DNA of 35,245 nt from a virus. Each line of letters begins with the position of its first letter. Position 1 is the stretch's first letter. The position numbers and the translations under genes are program-made. A model generated the notes under the pieces. The model ran no database searches. It was not told where the DNA came from and worked only from the letters and a program-made list of their open reading frames with translations. Shown here piece after piece: positions 1 to 5,547 of this stretch. The DNA lies in the IMG/VR virus record IMGVR_UViG_3300010885_023942, positions 1-35,245 of that record, one strand, 5' to 3'.

Positions 1-51
1 GTCGTCGTCGGTTTTGAATGCCGGCCCTGGAAGATGGAGGCGCAGTCGTGA
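1..51 (+). CDS. C-terminal end of a gene cut by the left edge
   Basis: The frame that begins with base 1 is open and ends with TGA at 49-51, encoding a protein-like tail (VVVGFECRPWKMEAQS). Its stop overlaps the GTG start of the next gene as GTGA, the same coupling used by the following small genes, which is why I take this frame as real. If the ends of the window are joined, the frame continues back without a stop to an ATG at 35132 and would make a 54-residue protein. The function is unknown. Confidence 0.4.
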   Translation, partial: VVVGFECRPWKMEAQS

Positions 52-386
52 GCCGAGACCCGCTTACAATCACCGCGCGCGAGATGATCGATGCGGCCGA
101 GCAGGAGCGCGATCTAGCTCTAGGTCAGTTGCGCCTCATCCAAGGCGATCTGGCAACGGCTCAGGCGCAGGTTGCTGCATTGATAGCAGAGCTTAAGCCA
201 TCTAGCGCCGGCGGCCCCCTTAAGCTTGAACCAGAAACGCAGCGCAGGCAATTTTCAGAGCGTGTTGTCGACTACATTTGGCGAAGCATCATGAACGCCA
301 AATACGACGATGACGGTTTTGACGACGTGAAGGGCCGCGTCACGGACTGGCTGGAATATCGGCTCGAACACTGGAGCAAGTCGTGA
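48..386 (+). CDS. Small hypothetical phage protein with coiled-coil N-terminal half
   Basis: The GTG at 48 is chosen because it has a GGAGG-like ribosome site about seven bases upstream and overlaps the preceding stop as GTGA; an in-frame ATG at 18 has no such support. The 112-residue product is mostly helical. Its N-terminal half (ITAREMIDAAEQERDLALGQ onward) resembles a short coiled coil, and its C-terminal half is acidic with a WLEYRLEHW motif near the end. I do not recognise a family. It lies at the head of a chain of tiny overlapping genes upstream of the NusG-like gene, a position typical of early rightward accessory genes of temperate phages. Confidence 0.65.
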   Translation: MSRDPLTITAREMIDAAEQERDLALGQLRLIQGDLATAQAQVAALIAELKPSSAGGPLKLEPETQRRQFSERVVDYIWRSIMNAKYDDDGFDDVKGRVTDWLEYRLEHWSKS

Positions 387-550
387 CCAGCATCCCCGTG
401 AAGGGCCTCAAGCTCGGCAAGGACGGAAAAACGTTGATGAAGCGTCCGCCCCGCATTCTTCCCGCGCTCGCCGCAGGAAAAAGACACAAGGCAGACAGAC
501 ACGAGAAGCAACTCCGAGAGAACGCAGCCAAGGCAAGGGGGAAGGGATGA
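383..550 (+). CDS. 55-residue basic hypothetical protein
   Basis: Starts with a GTG that overlaps the stop of the previous gene (GTGA at 383-386) and ends in an ATGA overlap with the next gene, so it sits in a translationally coupled chain. The product is very basic (many Lys and Arg, including KRPPRILPALAAGKRHK) and has a charged helical C-terminus. A small nucleic-acid-binding role is possible but not shown. It is too short for most gene finders; the two-sided coupling and the absence of a better frame are the main support. Confidence 0.55.
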   Translation: MTSIPVKGLKLGKDGKTLMKRPPRILPALAAGKRHKADRHEKQLRENAAKARGKG

Positions 551-693
551 AGTTTGAGCGTCGAAAACTCACGGGCGACGGCTGGAAATGGAGGTTTGCA
601 CTCATCCCGATCTGTACGGCCGAGCATTGGGTTTGGCTTGGCTGGTATCGGTACAGATTTTGCGGCGATTGCTACGAGGTTGAAATCCCATGA
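547..693 (+). CDS. 48-residue Trp/Tyr/Cys-rich hypothetical protein
   Basis: ATG at 547 overlaps the previous stop (ATGA), and its own stop overlaps the next start (ATGA at 690-693). The product is unusually aromatic: it contains WKWRF, HWVWLGWYRYRF and CGDCYE. The CxxC together with another Cys could bind metal or form a small fold, but no family is recognised. It is supported by coupling on both sides and by the lack of any competing frame. Confidence 0.5.
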   Translation: MKFERRKLTGDGWKWRFALIPICTAEHWVWLGWYRYRFCGDCYEVEIP

Positions 694-914
694 CCCGAGC
701 CGAGGCCCGCGAACGCGCCGAGTTCTGGCGCAGGATGGAACGAAAAGACTGCCCGATAGATCCAGACCTTGTGATCGCGTTGCTCGATGGAGCCCTGCAC
801 AATGACGGCAACGCTGAACCTCTACTGGACGCCACCGCAGCGCGAGCAGAAGGCCGCAAAGGAAATCAGGCAGGCCGGACACAAGGCCTACGTGCCTCGC
901 CAGCGCCGCGCTAA
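690..914 (+). CDS. Small hypothetical protein overlapping the NusG-like gene
   Basis: Starts by ATGA overlap with the preceding gene. The first 45 residues look like a genuine helical protein (MTRAEARERAEFWRRMERKD...DPDLVIALLDGAL). The last third runs out of frame over the start of the NusG-like gene and has the Arg/Gly/Ala-rich composition of a shadow frame. Either the gene really overlaps its neighbour by about 110 bases or a sequence difference has extended it. Function unknown. Confidence 0.45.
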   Translation: MTRAEARERAEFWRRMERKDCPIDPDLVIALLDGALHNDGNAEPLLDATAARAEGRKGNQAGRTQGLRASPAPR

Positions 915-1323
915 CGGCAAGGGGTATGAGCCCACCGCCCGTGGCTATATCGCCGCCGACGCCAAGCCTACGCGCATCGGAGGCAAGTTTGAGCCGGTGA
1001 GGAACGACATGGGCGACATCATCGGGCTACGAGAGGATGCGCAGTCGATCATCGAGGCGACCCACGTCGGCCGCTGCATTGGTCCGGTAGACCGTTCCGA
1101 GCTGCGTCGCCTCTACATTCGCACGGCCAAGACGCAGAGGAAGCACGCATTTGCCCCTGGTGATGCCGTCAGCGTCAAGCGGGGACGTGATGTGGACCTC
1201 GCCGCCACCGTCGTCGAGGTCATCCGCTCGGGCTGGTATCTCGTCCGCGTGAGCATGTTCGGCAAAAGCCACGAGATAAAGATAAAGGAATCCGATCTCG
1301 CCCGCCTGCATCCAGGCAGTTGA
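802..1323 (+). CDS. NusG-like protein with KOW domain, candidate phage antiterminator
   Basis: The 173-residue product has the NusG plan. A short N-terminal domain begins with a beta strand and the phrase WTPPQREQKAAKEIRQAGHK followed by AYVP, matching the 'peptide then helix then Y/F-V-P' opening of NusG N-terminal domains. A C-terminal KOW domain spans about residues 117-168 (FAPGDAVSVKRG, then VVEVI, LVRVSMFGK and ESDLARL). NusG proteins bind the clamp of RNA polymerase, and specialised paralogues such as RfaH prevent termination. The ATG at 802 is preferred over one at 787 because GGAG lies nine bases upstream. It precedes a terminator-like hairpin and the late genes, so late antitermination is a natural role, but this is inference. 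It may instead modulate host NusG. Confidence 0.8.
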   Translation: MTATLNLYWTPPQREQKAAKEIRQAGHKAYVPRQRRANGKGYEPTARGYIAADAKPTRIGGKFEPVRNDMGDIIGLREDAQSIIEATHVGRCIGPVDRSELRRLYIRTAKTQRKHAFAPGDAVSVKRGRDVDLAATVVEVIRSGWYLVRVSMFGKSHEIKIKESDLARLHPGS

Positions 1324-1632
1324 CGAACGGCGCGAATAAGGTTACGGCGCATAGGTAGGATGATAGCCAACATTCCAGCCGGCGGTCTGCGTGGAAGCCG
1401 AGCTTGAGGCTACCCTGGGGAACCAAGCATTTCCCGCGACATCCAGGTTGCGCCCAGAAAACTAACGGCCCCGCAACGCTGAACGAGCGCGGGGCCTGTT
1501 TGAATCTCACGGCGGCCCGGTACTGACGCAACGATCCGCGCCGCTTGTACTCGCCGACACGAGACCAGAGCCGGAAACTCTCAGTCAACTGGCGCCGACC
1601 GTGAGACTATCGCACCCGATGACGGCAGATTG
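1324..1632. other. Gene-poor stretch between the antiterminator and the next coupled gene set
   Basis: About 310 bases hold no convincing reading frame on either strand. A TTGACG hexamer at 1320-1325, the same -35 box as in the immunity promoters, is followed 17 bases later only by a poor -10 (TACGGC), so a promoter is possible but weak. A strong terminator-like hairpin lies at 1467-1500. Short complementary arms TCTCACGG (1506-1513) and its reverse complement near 1598-1605 enclose the remainder. The stretch is a plausible place for a site recognised by the NusG-like protein just upstream. Confidence 0.4.
1467..1503 (+). terminator. Terminator-like hairpin after the NusG-like gene
   Basis: A perfect eight-base stem (GGCCCCGC at 1467-1474 pairing with GCGGGGCC at 1489-1496) with a 14-base loop is followed by TGTTT. 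It lies about 145 bases past the NusG-like stop and upstream of the next genes, the layout expected of a terminator that an antiterminator would bypass. On the minus strand the stem is followed by a T-containing run too, so it may act both ways. Confidence 0.55.
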
Positions 1633-1809
1633 ATGGCTGACGTTTTCCCGCTGATCCCCAACGACCTGATTGACGATCCTATGGCTGATCTAGCGATTGA
1701 AGCTCAAGCTGCTCTCGTGACCGCCGCCCGCCTGTTCCTGCTTCTGGTCCTAGTTGTGTTCGTCATTTCCGCCGCTCACGAAGCAACCGATCGGATTTCC
1801 CGCTTATGA
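1633..1809 (+). CDS. 58-residue membrane protein
   Basis: The product is acidic at its N-terminus (MADVFPLIPNDLIDDPMADL) and has one strongly hydrophobic segment at about residues 34-47 (LFLLLVLVVFVIS), so it is a single-pass membrane protein. Its stop overlaps the ATG of the next membrane mini-protein. No family is recognised; small coupled membrane proteins of this sort in phages include holin-like, superinfection-exclusion and host-takeover factors, and nothing here separates these. Confidence 0.55.
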   Translation: MADVFPLIPNDLIDDPMADLAIEAQAALVTAARLFLLLVLVVFVISAAHEATDRISRL

Positions 1810-1889
1810 CCGGCATTTACGTCTCTGGCGCCCTGATGGCCTTCGCTATGGCGATATTCCTGATAATTGGAATGCACCTCATCCCGTGA
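1806..1889 (+). CDS. 27-residue hydrophobic mini-protein
   Basis: Starts at an ATGA overlap and ends in a GTGA overlap with the next gene. Almost all of it is a membrane helix (GALMAFAMAIFLIIGMHLI). The coupling on both sides is the only evidence that it is translated beyond its composition. It could be a membrane-active peptide, or simply a leader that carries ribosomes to the next start. Confidence 0.4.
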   Translation: MTGIYVSGALMAFAMAIFLIIGMHLIP

Positions 1890-2071
1890 CCGACGACATC
1901 GACCCTATCCCCCTGATCGAAGCCGCCGCCGCTCTCATCCGAGCCGCCGGTATCCCGTACCTTGAAGCCTCATCGCAGGTCCGCGAGATCTTCGCCCAAG
2001 CCTGGGATGAGGCCGCAGCGTTCGAGCAGATCATCGCCGACCTCGATCCTCCAACCCTGTCCGTCCATTAG
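1886..2071 (+). CDS. 61-residue acidic helical hypothetical protein
   Basis: The GTG at 1886 overlaps the previous stop (GTGA) and is chosen over upstream in-frame starts, which would run through the two membrane mini-genes in another frame. The product (MTDDIDPIPLIEAAAALIRA...) is acidic and helical, with an EIFAQAWDEAAAFEQIIADL helix. No family is recognised. Confidence 0.55.
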   Translation: MTDDIDPIPLIEAAAALIRAAGIPYLEASSQVREIFAQAWDEAAAFEQIIADLDPPTLSVH

Positions 2072-2108
2072 TCCGCGTCTCCGATCCGCCCCCATAAGGA
2101 GACACCCT

Positions 2109-3104
2109 ATGAGCCTAAAAACATCACTCGCCGGCATCGGCCGCGCCTTCGACAAGCCAGAGCAGTGGTTCCTCCGAGGCGTCATGGCCGCTAGCGCCAT
2201 CGCTGTCGTCTACTACGCAGGCGACAAGGCCAAAGACACGCCAACCATGGCGATTTACATCTTGCTCGGCCTCGCCGTCGTCGGATTTCACGTGTCAGGA
2301 GCAAAGAAGCTCTGCAAGTCCTGGTTCGAGCGCCGTCCCGTGGCCCTCGTTGGTTGGCTTCTCGTCATCGGCTTCTGCGCCGCATGGGAGGGCAATAGCC
2401 AGCTGACCATTGCCAGCCAGAACCAGGGCAACCTGTCCACCATCCAGCGGACTGCGTTCGTGAAGTCCGAGACTGCAGAGCAGGAAGTCAACCGCATCGC
2501 CGGTCAGCTCCTCACTAAGCAGAACGAAGCCGCCTGGAAAACCGACGTTGGCCCGATCGGCAGCATTCAAGCCAAGATCGACGCCGCAAAGGCCGATCGC
2601 CGCTTTGAAGCAACCGATGGTTGCACCGTCGACATCAAGGGCAAGAAGCTCACTGAGTTCTGCAACGGCTACCGCCAAGCTACTGCCGATAAGGCTATGG
2701 CCGCGCGCCGCATGGTGCTGGATGAGGAGATCAAATCCCTCAACGACAAGCTGGCCGATGCCCGCAAGACCCGCACAAACGGCCCCTCCCTTGCCAACGC
2801 CGGACGCATGGACTTCTCCGCCCTTAAGAAGCTCACCAGCATGAGCGATGAAGACCTTGAGATCGGCCAATCTGTCATGCTCTGGCTGATGATGTCCGCG
2901 CTCCTCACCATTGCCGGTATCCTCGTGAAGTCGGAAGAGTACGAAGGCAAGCCCCGCAAGCCCTGGTTCAGCTTCAAGTTCGCCAGCCTCGCCGCTCGTC
3001 TCCGCAAGGCTTGGGACGGCACCGACCACACCATCGTCAACAACTACACAGCCCACTCTGTCCGCACCAATAACGGATGGGGCATCGCCAAGGTGGCGCA
3101 GTAA
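2109..3104 (+). CDS. Four-helix membrane protein with cytoplasmic or periplasmic coiled coil
   Basis: AAGGAG lies seven bases upstream of the ATG at 2109. The 331-residue product has three hydrophobic helices near the N-terminus (about residues 21-37, 47-63 and 78-93), a long charged helical middle with two Cys (172 and 185), and a fourth membrane helix at about 256-273 followed by a basic C-terminal tail. The middle region (SETAEQEVNRIAGQLLTKQN, then DEEIKSLNDKLADARK) is a likely coiled coil. I do not recognise a family. Lying just upstream of the packaging genes, it could be a host-membrane or exclusion function, or a virion membrane-interacting protein. Confidence 0.7.
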   Translation: MSLKTSLAGIGRAFDKPEQWFLRGVMAASAIAVVYYAGDKAKDTPTMAIYILLGLAVVGFHVSGAKKLCKSWFERRPVALVGWLLVIGFCAAWEGNSQLTIASQNQGNLSTIQRTAFVKSETAEQEVNRIAGQLLTKQNEAAWKTDVGPIGSIQAKIDAAKADRRFEATDGCTVDIKGKKLTEFCNGYRQATADKAMAARRMVLDEEIKSLNDKLADARKTRTNGPSLANAGRMDFSALKKLTSMSDEDLEIGQSVMLWLMMSALLTIAGILVKSEEYEGKPRKPWFSFKFASLAARLRKAWDGTDHTIVNNYTAHSVRTNNGWGIAKVAQ

Positions 3105-3476
3105 ATGGCACGGCTGCTGATCGCCTACACGCCGAACGGTATCAGGGTGCTCCGCAACGTCAGAACAGACGATACAAGCGATCCCCTGATTCTGCTCGAC
3201 GAAGGCGAGACTAAGGTCGTCACCATCGACATGACGGCATATCTCGACAGTGGCGAGACGATCAGCAGCGTTACCAGCACACAGCAGAGCGTCACGGCAT
3301 CGGTTAGCACGGCGACGCCTATCATCACCATCACGCTATCCGGTGCCACCTCCTACGCAGACGGCACCGTGACGTTCGTCATCACGCTATCCTCAGGCGA
3401 GATCATCCGGCAGCAAATCCACGTGCGCCGCCCCAACAAGTACGGATTGGAGCAGTTCCGCCGTGACTACGCCTAA
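3105..3476 (+). CDS. Beta-rich, Ig-like small phage protein
   Basis: The ATG follows the previous stop directly, so translation is probably coupled. The 123-residue product is rich in Thr, Ser, Val and Ile in alternating strands (VTSTQQSVTASVSTATPIIT, then DGTVTFVITLSSGEIIRQQI), the pattern of a small Ig-like sandwich like those found on phage head-decoration or tail proteins. It ends in a basic C-terminus, and its 3' end overlaps the next gene by 14 bases. A virion accessory role is inferred. Confidence 0.65.
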   Translation: MARLLIAYTPNGIRVLRNVRTDDTSDPLILLDEGETKVVTIDMTAYLDSGETISSVTSTQQSVTASVSTATPIITITLSGATSYADGTVTFVITLSSGEIIRQQIHVRRPNKYGLEQFRRDYA

Positions 3477-3750
3477 TCTCTGCAAGAACTGCGCACACGC
3501 GGCCAAAGCCGGCGCTTGGTATTGCCGCAAGGCCATCGACGTCGTGACTGGTGACGGCATCGAGTGCCACATCGTCCGTAACGACGACACCAAATGCGGC
3601 CCAGACGGTCAGTGGTACGAGAAGCGCTTTGACCCAACCGACAGCGTCACGTACACAGCCAAGCCGTCCGCCATCGAGACCCCCAAGGCCACCATCCGCA
3701 AGGAGAGTGATCGGCCATGGGAAGCGGGCGATTACATGGATAAAGGGTAA
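3463..3750 (+). CDS. Small Cys-rich, probably zinc-binding hypothetical protein
   Basis: Begins with GTG inside the end of the previous gene. Near the N-terminus it has CKNCAHAAKAGAWYC, followed by two more Cys (in GIECHIV and DTKCGPDGQWYE), a spacing that could coordinate zinc. Similar short CxxC proteins are common just upstream of terminase genes in phages; some are annotated as zinc-ribbon proteins without known function. The C-terminal third is polar and probably disordered. Confidence 0.6.
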   Translation: MTTPNLCKNCAHAAKAGAWYCRKAIDVVTGDGIECHIVRNDDTKCGPDGQWYEKRFDPTDSVTYTAKPSAIETPKATIRKESDRPWEAGDYMDKG

Positions 3751-3761
3751 ATTATTCCGCA

Positions 3762-3817
3762 AAGTGTCGCGTATACCCGGCCTGACACTTGATTGTGTGG
3801 AATATATTTCTAGAAAT
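3762..3817. promoter_or_regulatory. AT-rich control segment before the terminase genes, with palindrome
   Basis: Two inverted repeats lie in this short gap: AAGTGTC (3762-3768) with GACACTT (3784-3790), and the perfect 12-base palindrome ATTTCTAGAAAT (3806-3817). The segment is far more AT-rich than its surroundings. Possible roles are a promoter or operator for the late genes, or a packaging recognition site, since pac and cos sites often lie beside the small terminase gene. No clear -35/-10 pair is seen. Confidence 0.4.
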
Positions 3818-3836
3818 CTATCAAAGGAAATCAAAA

Positions 3837-4193
3837 TTGGCGCGTGGCGGTAAGCGCGAAGGTGCAGGCCGCAAGGCTGGCAGCCAAACCAAGCGCACAC
3901 AGGAGATTGTTAAGAAGGCGTCTGCCGATGGCATCACTCCTCTCGAGGTGATGCTGACTGCGATGCGGATGGCATGGGACGCTCAAAAGATCGATGAAGC
4001 CGTTGCCGTTGCTCGTGACGCCGCACCCTACATGCACCCGCGCCTCGCCTCTTCAACCGTGAAGATCAATGATAAGCGCAGCGTATCAGACCTCGACACC
4101 GCCGAACTCGTCGCAGCCCTTCACGCGGAAGGCGATGCTGACGGAATTGCTTCGCAGGAAGCGGGCTACCGAAAGCCTGATCCCCTTCACTGA
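3837..4193 (+). CDS. Terminase small subunit-like DNA-packaging protein
   Basis: The TTG at 3837 is chosen: AAAGGA lies about eight bases upstream and the protein then opens with MARGGKREGAGRKAGSQTKR, the typical opening of this small-terminase-like group. The 118-residue product has a basic DNA-binding N-terminus, then a helix-rich core (ADGITPLEVMLTAMRMAWD, then AVAVARDAAPYMHPRL). Its 3' end overlaps the large terminase start by 59 bases in another frame. The role would be recognising phage DNA and loading the large subunit. Assignment rests on sequence character plus position. Confidence 0.7.
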   Translation: MARGGKREGAGRKAGSQTKRTQEIVKKASADGITPLEVMLTAMRMAWDAQKIDEAVAVARDAAPYMHPRLASSTVKINDKRSVSDLDTAELVAALHAEGDADGIASQEAGYRKPDPLH

Positions 4194-5547
4194 GTTCACG
4201 CTGCCCCAATACAAGCCGGCAGCGCATCATGTGCTTATCGCCGAGAAGCTTGAAGCTCTGGAGCGCGGCGAAATCGATCGGCTGATGATCAACATGCCGC
4301 CTCGACACGGCAAATCAGAACTGGCTTCACGGCGTTTTCCCGCGTGGTTCCTCGGCCGCAACCCTGGCAAGAGCGTGATCGCAGCAAGCTACAATTCCGA
4401 CCTCGCGACAGATTTTGGACGGCAGGTGCGCAACATCGTTGCCGCGCCAGAATATGGGCGTCTGTTCGACGTCGCATTGTCTGACGATAGCCGCGCGGCC
4501 AACCGGTGGAACACGGCGGACGGCGGCACCTACGTCGCGGCAGGCGTGGGCACGGCCATCACCGGCCGTGGCGCGGACATTCTATTGATTGACGATCCGT
4601 TGAAAGACCGCGAGGAAGCCGACAGCGAAGTGCAGCGCCAGAAGATATGGGACTGGTACACATCGACGGCTTACACGCGGTTGGCCCCTGGTGGACGCGT
4701 CATCGTCATCCAGACGCGGTGGCATGAAGACGACCTGACCGGCAAGTTGCTGGAGGAGCAAGGCCGAGGCGGCGATAAGTGGGACATCCTTGAGCTGCCC
4801 GCGATCGGTCGCGATGGTCACGCGCTCTGGCCGGACTTCTACCCGCTGTCGACATTGGAGCGCATTAGATCGGTGCTGCCGACGCGAGATTGGGCAGCAC
4901 TCTATCAGCAGCGGCCCGCGCCGGACGAGGGCGCATACTACAAGCGCGATTGGTTCCGCTACTATGACGACAAGCCCCGCCATCTGCGCATCTATGGAAC
5001 GTCAGACTACGCAGTCACAGAAGGCGACGGGGATTACACGGTGCATCTGGTGGCCGGCGTCGATCCCGACGACAATATTTACATACTCGACGTGTGGCGC
5101 GCTCAGTCCGCATCCGACGTGTGGATTTCCGAGCTGCTCAATCTCATCAGGACGCACAAGCCGCTGATGTGGATCGAGGAGCAAGGGCAGATCATCAAGT
5201 CGATCGGGCCGTTTCTCGATAAGCGCATGCGTGAGGACCGCGTCTATTGCCGCCGTGAGCAGGTGGCGTCGGCCGCGGACAAGCCGACGCGGTCGCGCTC
5301 GATCCAGGCCCGCACGGCCATGGGCAAGGTCTATCTGCCCCGCAAGGCCGCATGGCTCGACGCATTCACGTCAGAGCTACTGGTGTTCCCCGCCGGCAAA
5401 CACGACGACCAAGTCGACGCCTTGGGACTGATCGGCCGCATGCTGGACGAAATGGTTTCCGCATCCGTGCCCAAGTTTGAGCCGCGTCGCGCGACGTCCG
5501 ACTATCGCAGCACACGAGAGGAGGGCGAATCGTGGAGAACGGCTTGA
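4135..5547 (+). CDS. terL: Terminase large subunit
   Basis: This is the packaging motor: an ATPase that pumps DNA through the portal, joined to a nuclease that cuts the concatemer. With the start at 4135 (470 residues), a Walker A-type loop lies at PPRHGKSE (55-62), Walker B at LLIDDP (150-155) and a coupling motif at IQTRWHEDD (192-200). The nuclease domain shows GTSDYAV (first Asp at 291) and HDDQVDALG (about 423-431), the acidic residues of the RNase H-like fold. Length is normal for the family. GGAAGG lies just before this ATG; an in-frame ATG at 4069 would overlap the small subunit further and is less likely. Confidence 0.95.
   Translation: MLTELLRRKRATESLIPFTEFTLPQYKPAAHHVLIAEKLEALERGEIDRLMINMPPRHGKSELASRRFPAWFLGRNPGKSVIAASYNSDLATDFGRQVRNIVAAPEYGRLFDVALSDDSRAANRWNTADGGTYVAAGVGTAITGRGADILLIDDPLKDREEADSEVQRQKIWDWYTSTAYTRLAPGGRVIVIQTRWHEDDLTGKLLEEQGRGGDKWDILELPAIGRDGHALWPDFYPLSTLERIRSVLPTRDWAALYQQRPAPDEGAYYKRDWFRYYDDKPRHLRIYGTSDYAVTEGDGDYTVHLVAGVDPDDNIYILDVWRAQSASDVWISELLNLIRTHKPLMWIEEQGQIIKSIGPFLDKRMREDRVYCRREQVASAADKPTRSRSIQARTAMGKVYLPRKAAWLDAFTSELLVFPAGKHDDQVDALGLIGRMLDEMVSASVPKFEPRRATSDYRSTREEGESWRTA

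Noticed and set aside
14-196. Arg/Ser-rich plus-strand frame at the left edge
   Set aside because: Out of frame with the gene at 48-386, which has a good GTG, ribosome site and coupling.
2295-3056. Long minus-strand reading frame (253 codons) opposite the membrane protein
   Set aside because: It is a mirror of GC-rich codons of the plus-strand gene, with Gly/Leu/Ala bias and no ribosome site; the plus frame has AAGGAG, membrane helices and coupling.
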